A stretch of 35,382 bases of DNA from a bacterium (GCA_017512405.1 JAFWGJ010000141.1:1-35382), one strand, 5' to 3'; positions 7,792 through 16,580 are shown, numbered from the stretch's first letter. Program-made: numbers and translations. The notes: a model not told the origin generated them from the letters alone.

Positions 7792-8196
7792 ATGGAAAAA
7801 ATAATGGCACTCGATATAGGTACAAAAAGAGTGGGAATAGCGTTAAGCGATTACTTACATGTAATTGCGAACGGCCATTCATATATAAGCAGAACACCTG
7901 AGGATAAAGCTATTGAAGCTATAAAAAAAATAGCCAAAGAAAACAATGTAAAAAAAATAGTAATAGGTGTACCATACAATATGGATGGTACACAAGGCTC
8001 TCAGGCTGATGATTGTATAGGATTTTCAAAAAATTTCACAGAATTTGAAGTTATACAAGAAGATGAAAGGTTAACATCTGACGAAGCAGAAGAAAATTTA
8101 AGAAACAGAAAAGTAGATTTTAGAAAAGATAAAGGTTTAGTCGATATCGAAAGTGCTTGTATAATATTAGAACAATACTTATCAAAAACAAATTAA
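7792..8196 (+). CDS. ruvX: YqgF/RuvX-family putative nuclease (Holliday junction resolvase-like)
   Basis: With the ATG at 7792 the protein has 134 aa, the usual family length. It opens with MALDIGTKRVGIALSD, the conserved RNase H-fold first strand carrying an acidic active-site residue. KIVIGVPYNMDGTQG and DERLTSDEAE follow, then a C-terminal DIESACIILEQYL that carries the last acidic position. Family members have been linked to processing of 16S rRNA 3' ends in E. coli and to Holliday junction resolution. An in-frame TTG at 7765 would add nine residues that do not resemble the family and overlap the previous gene; I rejected it. It lies directly before a DUF1292 gene, a neighbour pair also known from Firmicutes. 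Confidence 0.9.
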   Translation: MEKIMALDIGTKRVGIALSDYLHVIANGHSYISRTPEDKAIEAIKKIAKENNVKKIVIGVPYNMDGTQGSQADDCIGFSKNFTEFEVIQEDERLTSDEAEENLRNRKVDFRKDKGLVDIESACIILEQYLSKTN

Positions 8197-8211
8197 AGAA
8201 AGCAGGTTAAT

Positions 8212-8475
8212 ATGTCAGAAGAAGAAAAAAGAATTATTGAAACGATAGACGAAAACGGCAATGAAGTAAAATTTGAATTGTTTGATATAATCGTCTTTGA
8301 AGAACAGGAATATGCATTATTGACAAATCCTGAGGAAGAGGATGATGAAAATATAGTAGTTATGAAACTACTAAAAGAAGGAAGTGGATATTCTCTTGAA
8401 ACAATTGAAGATGATGATGAATTTGATAGAGTTTCAGAATATATAGAATCATTAGAAGAAGAAATAGAGGAATAA
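8212..8475 (+). CDS. DUF1292 family protein (YrzB-like)
   Basis: An 87-aa, strongly acidic protein. The stretch ENGNEVKFELFDIIVFEEQEYALL and the later NIVVMKLLKEG are typical of DUF1292/YrzB. The family has no established molecular function; it is often found beside ruvX, as here. A GCAGG ribosome site precedes the ATG. The long run of Glu/Asp near the C terminus (DDDEFDRVSEYIESLEEE) is usual. It is followed two bases after its stop by the TTG start of the Clp N-domain gene, whose ribosome site GAGG lies inside this coding region. Confidence 0.85.
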   Translation: MSEEEKRIIETIDENGNEVKFELFDIIVFEEQEYALLTNPEEEDDENIVVMKLLKEGSGYSLETIEDDDEFDRVSEYIESLEEEIEE

Positions 8476-8477
8476 AC

Positions 8478-9839
8478 TTGTTAGAAAAATTTACTGAAAA
8501 AGCAATAAATGTAGTAACAGAAGCACAAAATCAGGCTAAACTTATGCAAAATGTATCAGTTCAACCCGAACACTTTTTGCTGGCTCTTGTTAAACAAGCA
8601 AGGGGAATATCATTAAACATTTTTAGAAGCTACAACATTGATTTTAAAGAATTACAAAAAGTTGTAGAAGAAAAATTAAGATTTGAAAAATCATCAAGGA
8701 TATTTACAACACCTCCATTCAGCATAGCAAGTAAAGAATTGCTAAAAAAGGCTTCCGATATAGCGGAAAAGACGTCTAATCAGAATATTCTATATGAACA
8801 TATCTTTCTTGCGATTTTAAACGATAAAAATTCTTATGTATCAAGAATATTAGAAAAATTTAGTTTTGATGTTTATAAGTCAAAAGATTTACTTTCAAGA
8901 CTTGTTCAGAGAAAAGTTAAAAAAGTTCTCCATCCGGAAAGTGATGATACAACAAAATTACCTTCCGAATTACTTGATATAGAACATTTACTTTCAGGAA
9001 GTAAAAATGTCTTTGACAAAGCTTTATCAAAATTATCGGCATCAAATTATGAAATTCTTGGCACAGAGCAAATATTATCTTCAATTTTAGAAGATAATGA
9101 AGCCGAATTAACAAAAATTTTATCTAAGAACGGTATTAACAGCGGAAATTTTGAGAAAAAACTGGCCGAAGTTTCAAATCGAAAAGATGAATTTGAAGGC
9201 AAACAAATAATTTTTACACCTAACGCTTTTATTGCAATGAATAATGCTATTGAATGTGCAAAAGAACTTGGTTCATCAGTTGTTACCCCTACGCATTTAA
9301 TATTAGGCATATTAAAAACCAAAAAGGGAATAGCATACAATATTTTAAATCAACTTGATATATCAATTCCGAATTTGGAAAAGGAAATTTTAAAGCCTAT
9401 TGAAAATCAAATGCCGGAAACAGTTACTATAATGAAACTTGCAAAAGAAGAAGCTCGTCGTATTGGCAGAAATATAGTAGGAACGGAAATGTTCTTGCTG
9501 GGAATAATTTCAGAAGGCAACGGCATAGGCAGTCGCGTATTAAAAGAACTTGAAGTAAACATAAAAGATGCAAGAAATGCTGTTGAAGAAATCATAGGCT
9601 ACGGTGATGAATATTTTGATACAGAAATAACATTTACAGACAGAGCAAAAAAAGTTTTGGAAGAAGCCTGGAAACTTGCAAAAACAAGGAACGAATTAAA
9701 AATAGAATCCTCGCACTTATTATATGCAATAACTAATTATCCTGATTGCGTAGCAATGAAGGTTTTAGAACAGCTTGGAGCAGATGTTATTGAAATAAAA
9801 CAGGGTATTATATTAGAAAAGCAAAGAAGTGAAAAATAA
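8478..9839 (+). CDS. Tandem Clp N-domain protein without ATPase (three ClpC-type N domains)
   Basis: The 453-aa protein consists almost entirely of six repeats of the ~65-70 residue half-unit of the Clp N domain (about 3-68, 81-148, 177-233, 245-308, 312-374, 384-447), i.e. three full Clp_N domains. The opening LEKFTEKAINVVTEAQ and the segments ARRIGRNIVGTEMFLLGI and FTDRAKKVLEEAW closely resemble ClpC N termini, which bind substrates and adaptors. No Walker motifs or AAA+ module are present. The start is TTG at 8478, supported by GAGG at 8467-8470; no ATG gives a complete first repeat. The 3' end overlaps tilS by 11 bases. Function is unknown: adaptor, chaperone-like binder or decoy for ClpC substrates are all possible. 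It shares the operon with a free ClpX zinc finger. Confidence 0.85.
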   Translation: MLEKFTEKAINVVTEAQNQAKLMQNVSVQPEHFLLALVKQARGISLNIFRSYNIDFKELQKVVEEKLRFEKSSRIFTTPPFSIASKELLKKASDIAEKTSNQNILYEHIFLAILNDKNSYVSRILEKFSFDVYKSKDLLSRLVQRKVKKVLHPESDDTTKLPSELLDIEHLLSGSKNVFDKALSKLSASNYEILGTEQILSSILEDNEAELTKILSKNGINSGNFEKKLAEVSNRKDEFEGKQIIFTPNAFIAMNNAIECAKELGSSVVTPTHLILGILKTKKGIAYNILNQLDISIPNLEKEILKPIENQMPETVTIMKLAKEEARRIGRNIVGTEMFLLGIISEGNGIGSRVLKELEVNIKDARNAVEEIIGYGDEYFDTEITFTDRAKKVLEEAWKLAKTRNELKIESSHLLYAITNYPDCVAMKVLEQLGADVIEIKQGIILEKQRSEK

Positions 9840-11163
9840 AATTGAAAAATTTTTAGTTGATAATAAACTTGCATCAGAAAACAAAATTATTGCAGTTGGT
9901 TTTTCAGGTGGCTATGATTCTATGGCTTTATTGAATATACTTGCTGAATTAGCAAAAAAATATAAATTTAAACTTATTGCCTGCCATTTAAATCACAATT
10001 GGCGGGCAAAAGAGTCTCAAAATGAAATGCAAAATTGTGAAAATTTCTGCAAAATGTATAATTTGGAATTTTATACAGAAACTCTTTCTAAGGATGAAAA
10101 ACAAACAGAAACAAGGGCAAGAGAGTTAAGATATGATTTTTTTGAACGAGTAATAAACAAATATAATGCAGATGCGCTACTAACCGCTCACACAAAGAGT
10201 GATACGGCGGAGACACTTGTTTACCGGTTAATTAAAGGAACAGGGATTAAAGGTTTACAAGGAATTTCTCCTAAGCTCAATAAAATTTACCGTCCAATGT
10301 TAAATATATCAAGACAAGAAATAGAAAAATACTGTATTGAAAATAATCTGCAACCGAATGTAGACAGTTCAAATCAAAATAACAAATATGCAAGAAATTA
10401 TATACGGAATAAAGTACTTCCATTATTTAAAGAAATTAATCCGCAATATGAAAACGCATTAAATTCGTTATCACTATTGGCTTATGAGGAAGAACAAATA
10501 ATAAAAGAATACATCAATAAACTTAATATATATAATAATGAAAAAATCATAACTGCTGTTTTTAAGGATTTATCCGACTTTATGAAAAAGCGTGTTATAT
10601 ATGAAATATTTGTAAAATATGATTTTGAATATACACAGGAAAGAATAGAAAATGTATTAAAATTTATACATGAAAATCTTAATTCAAAATCTGGTAAAAA
10701 AACATCGCTCAATTCTCATGATTGGCTATTTGTTAATTCAGAATTTATTGAAGTAATAGGAAAAATTAATAAAATAAAAACAGAAATAGAAATAAAAAGC
10801 GAGGGAAAATACAAATTTGAAAATTATGAATTTATTATAGAAAAATGTAATAAAATACCTGATAAATTTCCAAAAGATAGTGAATACAAAGCATATATTG
10901 AAATTAATGAAATAGATTTCACACTAAGAACAAGACGAAATGGTGATATTATTCAACCCTTAGGAGCGAATAATAAAACCAAATTAAAGAAATATTTAAT
11001 AAATAAAAATATACCACAACATCAAAAAGACAATATTATTTTACTTTGTAAAGGTTCGGAAACGCTTTGGGTGAGCGGATATGGAATAAGTGAAAAAATA
11101 AAAGTTGTCAATAAATGCACACATGTGCTAACATTGAAGAAGAGAGAGGATACAATATGCTAA
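9829..11163 (+). CDS. tilS: tRNA(Ile)-lysidine synthase
   Basis: The 444-aa protein has the N-type ATP pyrophosphatase loop SGGYDS at residues 26-31, followed by the TilS core with LTAHTKSDTAETLVYRLIKGTG and RPMLNISRQEIEKYC. The C-terminal domain contains RTRRNGDIIQPLG and WVSGYGISEKIKV, the tRNA-binding region found in full-length TilS. TilS uses ATP to attach lysine to C34 of the tRNA(Ile) with a CAU anticodon, changing its codon reading from AUG to AUA and its charging from Met to Ile; it is normally essential. It starts with GTG inside the preceding gene and ends overlapping hpt by 7 bases. The tilS-hpt order is widely conserved in bacteria. Confidence 0.93.
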   Translation: MKNKIEKFLVDNKLASENKIIAVGFSGGYDSMALLNILAELAKKYKFKLIACHLNHNWRAKESQNEMQNCENFCKMYNLEFYTETLSKDEKQTETRARELRYDFFERVINKYNADALLTAHTKSDTAETLVYRLIKGTGIKGLQGISPKLNKIYRPMLNISRQEIEKYCIENNLQPNVDSSNQNNKYARNYIRNKVLPLFKEINPQYENALNSLSLLAYEEEQIIKEYINKLNIYNNEKIITAVFKDLSDFMKKRVIYEIFVKYDFEYTQERIENVLKFIHENLNSKSGKKTSLNSHDWLFVNSEFIEVIGKINKIKTEIEIKSEGKYKFENYEFIIEKCNKIPDKFPKDSEYKAYIEINEIDFTLRTRRNGDIIQPLGANNKTKLKKYLINKNIPQHQKDNIILLCKGSETLWVSGYGISEKIKVVNKCTHVLTLKKREDTIC

Positions 11164-11696
11164 AAATGATAACAGAACAAGACTTAAAAGTTCTTATAAA
11201 TGCAGAGGAAATACAAAATGCAATAGCCCAACTTGGAGCCAAATTAAATAATTTATATAAAAATGAAGAACTTTATGTAATATCCGTATTGAAGGGTTCT
11301 GTTATGTTTACTGTTGACTTGGTAAAACATTTAAAGATGCCTTTAAATATGAATTTTATAAGACTTTCGAGTTATGGCTCAGGGTTTACATCAACCGGTA
11401 AAGTTAATGCAGTAGATATTTCACTTCCAGACTTAAACGGTAAAAATGTAATAATAATTGAAGATATTATTGATACCGGACACACAGCAAAATTCTTAAT
11501 TGATTTTATAAACCTTAATTTTAAAACTAAATCGCTTAAATTTTGTTCGCTGTTAGACAAAAAAGAAACAAGAAAAGTAGATATACAGGCTGATTATTAT
11601 TGTTTTGAAATAGGAAATCAATTTGTTGTCGGTTATGGTCTTGATTACGATGGATTTTACAGAAATCTGCCATACATCGGGTATTTGGAAACATAA
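11157..11696 (+). CDS. hpt: Hypoxanthine (guanine) phosphoribosyltransferase
   Basis: From the ATG at 11157 (ribosome site AGAGAGGA just upstream) the protein has 179 aa, normal for HPRT. The PRPP-binding loop VIIIEDIIDTGHTA lies at about 98-111 with the acidic pair Glu102-Asp103, and LYVISVLKGSVMF near 39-51 is the conserved PP-binding loop region. RLSSYGSG is at about 69-76, and the C-terminal VGYGLDYDGFYRNLPYIG is typical. The enzyme salvages hypoxanthine/guanine to IMP/GMP using PRPP. A longer frame from 11115 adds 14 residues unlike the family and ignores the good ribosome site. The gene overlaps the end of tilS, so the two are coupled. In many bacteria ftsH follows; here a histidine kinase gene does. 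Confidence 0.93.
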   Translation: MLKMITEQDLKVLINAEEIQNAIAQLGAKLNNLYKNEELYVISVLKGSVMFTVDLVKHLKMPLNMNFIRLSSYGSGFTSTGKVNAVDISLPDLNGKNVIIIEDIIDTGHTAKFLIDFINLNFKTKSLKFCSLLDKKETRKVDIQADYYCFEIGNQFVVGYGLDYDGFYRNLPYIGYLET

Positions 11697-11698
11697 TT

Positions 11699-12931
11699 AT
11701 GAAAAAAAATTTGATTGAAATTATTCCGCAATTATTATCTACAGAAATAAATTCAGACGATTATAAAAACATATTTAATGTTATCAAAGATGTTATAAAT
11801 TTTGATAATTATTATATTTTTTTGTTAAACTTCGAAAGCATCGAATTAAAAAATACAAATAAAAATATAAAAAAAAATGTAAGTTATGATATTTCTGAAA
11901 ATTTGGCAAGGGAATTATTTAAGCCTGAAAGTTCAGTATTAACGAACAATAGCGATATAATACAGCTTTTAAAATTAAAAGGCCGTAAGTATGTAATCTC
12001 AAAATTAGCAATAAAGAATACTATTTTTGGGTTTATACTTTGGGAAAATTGTACAGATAATTTAGAAGAAATAGATGCAATAACAAGCATAATTTCATAT
12101 AGAATAAAAGATATCGAACTGACAAATGTATTTAAAATACAACAGAAAGCACTTAAAAATGCTGTTGAAGAAACACACAGTGCATACAAAACCATAAAAA
12201 GTCAAAACAAAAAAATTCTGGCTGCCGATAAAGTTAAAAATGAATTTCTGGCAAGTGTTTCTCACGAATTAAGAACACCATTAAACGCTATAATAGGCTT
12301 TTCTGACATATTAAAAGCACAAGTATACGGGAAATTAACAAAAAAACAATCTGAATATATAGAAGACATACAAGTTTCCGGAATACAATTACTTGGTATG
12401 GTAAATGAAATACTTGATATATCAAAAATAGAGGCAAACGCAATAAAATTAGTTAAGCGTTACTTTGAAATATCAAGACCAATAATTGAAGCAACCAATA
12501 TATTAATGCCGTTAATAAAAAATAAAAAAATAAATCTTACGTATGAAATACAAAAAGACATTGATATATATGCAGATTATCAAAAAATACAGCAAATTCT
12601 TTATAATTTGATTAGCAACGCTATAAAATACACTCCTCAAAAGGGCAGCATAAAAATAACGGTTACAAACACAAATAAAAAAATAAAAATTAGCGTAAAA
12701 GACTCTGGAATAGGTATCGACAAAGCAAACCATAAAAAAATTTTTCAAAAATTTGTTCAGCTGGAAGATGCTTTTTATAAAAAAGAAACTTCAACAGGAC
12801 TGGGCTTAACTATAACCAAAAAATTAGTTGATATGCATGGTGGAAAAATAAAAGTAGAAAGTGAAAAAGGAAACGGAGCCAACTTTATCGTTACACTTCC
12901 GATAGAGCAGTCTGATGCACCTCAAACCTGA
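11699..12931 (+). CDS. Soluble sensor histidine kinase
   Basis: A 410-aa protein with no membrane helix or signal peptide. Residues 1-140 look like a divergent GAF-type sensor domain (inference from length and pattern only). A helical linker (about 140-180) leads to HisKA with FLASVSHELRTPLN (phospho-acceptor His189) and then an HATPase domain with SNAIKYTP, DSGIGI and STGLGLTI motifs. It should autophosphorylate in the cytoplasm and pass phosphate to a response regulator that is not encoded nearby. The gene begins 2 bases after hpt, so it is the last gene of the long operon that starts at 5884. Its last 41 bases overlap, tail to tail, the dusB gene on the other strand. Lys/Ile/Asn content is very high even for this AT-rich window. 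Confidence 0.87.
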   Translation: MKKNLIEIIPQLLSTEINSDDYKNIFNVIKDVINFDNYYIFLLNFESIELKNTNKNIKKNVSYDISENLARELFKPESSVLTNNSDIIQLLKLKGRKYVISKLAIKNTIFGFILWENCTDNLEEIDAITSIISYRIKDIELTNVFKIQQKALKNAVEETHSAYKTIKSQNKKILAADKVKNEFLASVSHELRTPLNAIIGFSDILKAQVYGKLTKKQSEYIEDIQVSGIQLLGMVNEILDISKIEANAIKLVKRYFEISRPIIEATNILMPLIKNKKINLTYEIQKDIDIYADYQKIQQILYNLISNAIKYTPQKGSIKITVTNTNKKIKISVKDSGIGIDKANHKKIFQKFVQLEDAFYKKETSTGLGLTITKKLVDMHGGKIKVESEKGNGANFIVTLPIEQSDAPQT

Positions 12932-13874
12932 TTCTTTCCAAGGCTTTTAGCATTTGTGAATAATCATCAATTCTTACAAGCTCAGCTCTGTATTTTGCCG
13001 CATTTCTGATTCCTGAAATATAATATCCATATAATTTTCTTATACATTTGATACCTACATCAATACCTCTTAATGATATTTCATTTTCAAGATGCCGAGT
13101 TAAAATATCTAATTTTTCATCAATTGAAGGTATAGGAAGTCTTTCACCTGTCTGAAAATAATGTTCAATCCTATATGGTAATGAAACATCTCCTAATACA
13201 CCTCTTCCAATAGCAACACCATCGGCATCAGAAAGTTCAAGACATTGCTCTGCAGTATCTACAGAAACTATATCTCCATTTGCAAAAACAGGAATATCCA
13301 CCGAATGTTTTAATGCCTTAATTTTACTCCAATCAGCGTTACCTGAATACATTTGAGCCCTCGTACGAGCATGTATAGTAATAAAATCAGCTCCTGCCTC
13401 TTGCATCATTTGACCAAATTCCACATAATTCATTGTATCCGCAGTAAAACCTAATCTAAATTTTACACTTACGGGAACATTTACGGACTTTTTCACAGTT
13501 TTAACAATATCCTGAGCTAATTCAGGAGGTTTCATCAGTGCGGAACCATCACCGCCACAGGTAACTTTTTTAACAGGACACCCCATATTAATATCAATAA
13601 TATCTGTCCTGCTTTCCAGAAACTTCGCTGCCTTTGCCATAAGTTCAGGTTTATGTCCCGAAATTTGATACGCAATTGGAGAATCAGATTCTGATTTTTT
13701 TATAATGGCACAGTCATGAACATGATTTAAACCTTCCGAACTTATCATTTCAGTCGCTATAAGACAAGTTTTAGAGTATTCTCTAATTAAATTTCTAAGC
13801 ACTAAATCAGTAATTCCTGCCATTGGTGCAACAGAAACTTTTCTTGAAATAATTTTTTTTATTATATCTTCCAT
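12891..13874 (-). CDS. dusB: tRNA-dihydrouridine synthase (DusB type)
   Basis: The 327-aa protein has the Dus TIM-barrel start SVAPMAGITDLVLRNL, then DIIDINMGCPVKKV with the likely catalytic Cys99, GGDGSALM, VSVKFRLGF and FITIHARTRAQMYSG. The FMN phosphate-binding region FANGDIVSVDTAEQCLELSDADGVAIGRG follows. The C-terminal helical domain (about 240-327) recognises tRNA. Dus enzymes reduce uridines in tRNA D-loops using NADPH and FMN. The gene begins 2 bases after the stop of the large TPR gene, so it is second in a two-gene operon. Its final 41 bases overlap the convergent histidine kinase gene. DusB is the best match by length and motifs, but subtype assignment by eye is uncertain. Confidence 0.9.
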   Translation of the reverse strand: MEDIIKKIISRKVSVAPMAGITDLVLRNLIREYSKTCLIATEMISSEGLNHVHDCAIIKKSESDSPIAYQISGHKPELMAKAAKFLESRTDIIDINMGCPVKKVTCGGDGSALMKPPELAQDIVKTVKKSVNVPVSVKFRLGFTADTMNYVEFGQMMQEAGADFITIHARTRAQMYSGNADWSKIKALKHSVDIPVFANGDIVSVDTAEQCLELSDADGVAIGRGVLGDVSLPYRIEHYFQTGERLPIPSIDEKLDILTRHLENEISLRGIDVGIKCIRKLYGYYISGIRNAAKYRAELVRIDDYSQMLKALERIRFEVHQTALSEV

Positions 13875-13876
13875 AA

Positions 13877-16009
13877 TTATCTTACACTTGCAGAAAATGC
13901 TTTAAGGTCATTCAAACGAGTTTGAGCATATTTTTTATAATCATCATTTTCTGTTGAAGCAGAAACGAATTTTTTATAATAAGTATAAGCATTTGAATAT
14001 TGTCCCAAAGAATCATAAGCCGTTGCAATCAAATAATTAGATATGAATAAATCCTTATTATATTCAACGGCTTTTTTGTATTCCTCAATCGCCTGTAAGG
14101 ATTTTTGTTGGGCATCATATATCAAACCTCTGTAATAATAAGCATAAGCATTTTTATTATCCTCGGTTAGTATCTGACTAATAATTTTTAAAGCTTGATC
14201 ATAATTTTTAGCATTATATAAATCTATAACTTTATTTATTAAAAGAACATTATTTTGTTCAACAACAGTTGCAAGTAAATCATCAGCATTAACATTCTTA
14301 GGATCAATAGCTAATGCTTTCTGTAAATATATTTTTGCAGATGTCCAATTCTCCTTTTCTGCGTACAAAACACCTATATAATAAGCAATTTCAGAATCAT
14401 TCTTATCCTTCTCAAACGCTCTCTTATAATATTCAATAGATTTATCAATATTATTTAAACCTTTATAGCAAGCTGCAATTGCTATTAAAACATCTTTCTG
14501 CTGCGGATAAATCGTTAAATAAAGATTTAAAGCCTTTTGATATTCATTATTAGTGAAATATTTATTAGCTTCTTCATATTTTTTTGCAAACGATAGTTCC
14601 TTTACCTTATTATAAGTAGTTTGAATGAACTCATCTTTTGGAAATCTAGCTTTTGCTCCGTCCAGATACTTTTGAGCATTTTCAAAATCTTGCATTTCTG
14701 CATATACAAGAGCAATATTTGCATAAATCTCAGGATTATTTGCATCATGCTTTAGAACTTCTTTATAAAAAGATATAGCTTCATTATATTTTTTATTTTT
14801 ATGTAAATCCTTTGCATAATCATACATTGCACTTACGGAAGATTTATCAACAGCAGCATTATTATTAAAAGATTTAAGCATTTGTTCCGGAGTCATATTA
14901 TCTTTCATAAGCTCAAACATCTCGACTTTTGCAACTTGTTGATTAGGGTCAATAGACAAAACTTTTTTGAAAGCTTTTATTGCTTCTTCTTTTTCACCCA
15001 ATTCTTTAAGCGTCTGCGCTCTGTATAAATTTGCTTCCAAATTATTTGGATAAAGCGTGATTATTGAATTATATGCAGATAACGCACTGTTATAATCTTT
15101 CTTTTGCTGATATAATGTTCCAAGATTTAACCTTGTAGTGACAGAAGAAGGATCAATCGTTTCGGCAGCTTTGTAATAAGTTAGCGCAGCATCATATTTT
15201 TTTTGTTTTTGCAGAATAGCACCTAAATTAGCATTTAATTCAGCACTATTTGGCGATGCAGCAAGTTTTTTTGTATAAATTTTTTCTAACGCATATAAGA
15301 CTTCCGGATTTTTAGAACCGTTTTGAAGAATAGCATTATATTCTTGAACTGCTAAATCATCCTGACCTAATTTATCCAAAATTCTTGCATATTTTAATCT
15401 TAAAGCTGCATTTTCAGGATCAATTGCAACTGATTTTTGGTAATATATAACAGCTTTTTTGTTATTGTCAAGAACTGATAATATATCTCCAATATTTGAA
15501 TAAGAATGTTTTTTTATGTTATTATCACCATTTTCAGCTGCGGCAAAAAATTCATATCCCGCTGCTGCAAGATTACCGTTTTTTCTTAGTTCTACACCTC
15601 TATTATATCTTTGTTGAGGGGCTTTTGATTGTCCTAATGTACTCATGCACTGTTCCAGATTATCAACAGTTGTTGAGATAGCGCTCGCTGATGAAGATAA
15701 ATCACCATCATCAGGATAGTATTTTAAATAGAATAAAGCTGCTCTAAAATCATTTGCAGATTTTTCATAATCCTGTTCATTATTCGCATAATAAGTTCCG
15801 CGAGCAAGATATGAATTTACAAGACCAATTCTTGCAGAATTATCAAGATAATTTATTCTTAACGCCTTTTTAAATTCTGTTATGGCACTTGAATACTGAG
15901 AAGAATTTAAATAATTTTGTCCGTTATCGTAATAAGTTTTAAAATCATTCGCTAAACAAAAATTAGAACATAATAATAATAAACATACCAAATTAAATAT
16001 TTTTTTCAT
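13877..16009 (-). CDS. Large exported TPR-repeat protein
   Basis: The 710-aa protein has an N-terminal signal peptide (residues 1-20, MKKIFNLVCLLLLCSNFCLA, likely cut before Asn-Asp) and then TPR units almost without break to the C terminus. Examples are YYKAAETIDPSSVTTRLNLG, ALSAYNSIITLYPNNLEANL and SIEYYKRAFEKDKNDSEIAY; there are roughly sixteen to eighteen. No catalytic domain is visible. Such proteins act as scaffolds; outside the cytoplasm they are often tied to pili, envelope assembly or secretion. A GAGGTAGG ribosome site precedes the ATG. The gene is followed by dusB in the same operon, which gives no functional hint. The minus-strand promoter is not clear. Confidence 0.82.
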   Translation of the reverse strand: MKKIFNLVCLLLLCSNFCLANDFKTYYDNGQNYLNSSQYSSAITEFKKALRINYLDNSARIGLVNSYLARGTYYANNEQDYEKSANDFRAALFYLKYYPDDGDLSSSASAISTTVDNLEQCMSTLGQSKAPQQRYNRGVELRKNGNLAAAGYEFFAAAENGDNNIKKHSYSNIGDILSVLDNNKKAVIYYQKSVAIDPENAALRLKYARILDKLGQDDLAVQEYNAILQNGSKNPEVLYALEKIYTKKLAASPNSAELNANLGAILQKQKKYDAALTYYKAAETIDPSSVTTRLNLGTLYQQKKDYNSALSAYNSIITLYPNNLEANLYRAQTLKELGEKEEAIKAFKKVLSIDPNQQVAKVEMFELMKDNMTPEQMLKSFNNNAAVDKSSVSAMYDYAKDLHKNKKYNEAISFYKEVLKHDANNPEIYANIALVYAEMQDFENAQKYLDGAKARFPKDEFIQTTYNKVKELSFAKKYEEANKYFTNNEYQKALNLYLTIYPQQKDVLIAIAACYKGLNNIDKSIEYYKRAFEKDKNDSEIAYYIGVLYAEKENWTSAKIYLQKALAIDPKNVNADDLLATVVEQNNVLLINKVIDLYNAKNYDQALKIISQILTEDNKNAYAYYYRGLIYDAQQKSLQAIEEYKKAVEYNKDLFISNYLIATAYDSLGQYSNAYTYYKKFVSASTENDDYKKYAQTRLNDLKAFSASVR

Positions 16010-16058
16010 TAACCTACCTCATCATGTATATATATATTTTATTACGAGCAAAAATTTA

Positions 16059-16087
16059 TTGACATAGTCTGTCAGGTAATGTATGTT
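16059..16087 (+). promoter_or_regulatory. Promoter with palindrome over the -35 box
   Basis: A perfect -35 TTGACA (16059-16064), a 17-base spacer and a weaker -10 TATGTT (16082-16087) point to the gene at 16196. An inverted repeat TGACA-TAGTC-TGTCA (16060-16074) covers the -35 and could be an operator. Just downstream, TGTAAC at 16091-16096 is repeated at 16101-16106, one helical turn apart. Confidence 0.5.
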
Positions 16088-16112
16088 TTATGTAACGAAT
16101 TGTAACAAAATA

Positions 16113-16150
16113 ATTAAAACTTGAAATCGAACGAAATGAAAAGTTTTAAT
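16113..16150 (+). promoter_or_regulatory. Hairpin in the 5' leader of the 122-aa protein gene
   Basis: ATTAAAACTT (16113-16122) and AAGTTTTAAT (16141-16150) are a perfect 10-base inverted repeat with an 18-base loop. It lies between the predicted transcription start (about 16094) and the ATG at 16196 and is not followed by a T run, so it is not an intrinsic terminator. It may stabilise the mRNA or be a regulatory element. Confidence 0.5.
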
Positions 16151-16195
16151 ATTAATGTAAGGTATGTGGTTATTACCGAAAGTTAGAGGTCGCTT

Positions 16196-16564
16196 ATGGG
16201 TTACGCAGCAATACAAACAATGCTTCTCTCATATAAATTGGAAAAGTCCAATAAAGAATTTGAGCTTATGCAAATTACCAATAAGCTCACAGAAGAAGCT
16301 TCAAAAAGTCGCCAGTTGGCTGACGCTGTTATTGATGCAAAAAGTGAAGTTTCCGAAGACGATCCTGATTACGTAGAAACACTTGAAGCAATTAATGACG
16401 AATATAACTTGGAATTAGCAGAAATAGCAGAAATGGAAGATGAGTTAGACAGAAAAAAACGCTCTTGTGAAACTCAAATCGGATACCTTGACGGATATAT
16501 AGAAACATGGACTGCTGCTCTTCAACAGGATGTTGCAAAATCCCATACATACGGTGCTCAATAA
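16196..16564 (+). CDS. Unknown 122-aa helical protein
   Basis: I do not recognise this protein. It is predicted to be almost wholly alpha-helical and acidic, with long Glu/Lys-rich stretches (residues about 15-105, e.g. MQITNKLTEEASKSRQLADA and EIAEMEDELDRKKRSCETQ) consistent with a coiled coil or helical hairpin. It has one Cys and no membrane helix or signal peptide. An AGAGG ribosome site precedes the ATG. The gene stands alone: its own promoter lies upstream with a ~100-base structured leader, and a strong intrinsic terminator follows. That arrangement suggests a well-expressed or specifically regulated structural protein; a filament- or needle-like role is only a guess from the helical hairpin appearance. 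Confidence 0.75.
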   Translation: MGYAAIQTMLLSYKLEKSNKEFELMQITNKLTEEASKSRQLADAVIDAKSEVSEDDPDYVETLEAINDEYNLELAEIAEMEDELDRKKRSCETQIGYLDGYIETWTAALQQDVAKSHTYGAQ

Positions 16565-16580
16565 TTAAAAATCATATAAG

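Noticed and set aside
11115-11156. Longer hpt start at 11115
   Set aside because: The ATG at 11157 has an AGAGAGGA ribosome site and the normal HPRT length; the extension overlaps tilS and resembles nothing.
16164-16376. 70-codon open frame overlapping the start of the 122-aa gene
   Set aside because: Different frame, Trp/Lys-rich without family features; the frame at 16196 has the ribosome site and coding-like composition up to the terminator.
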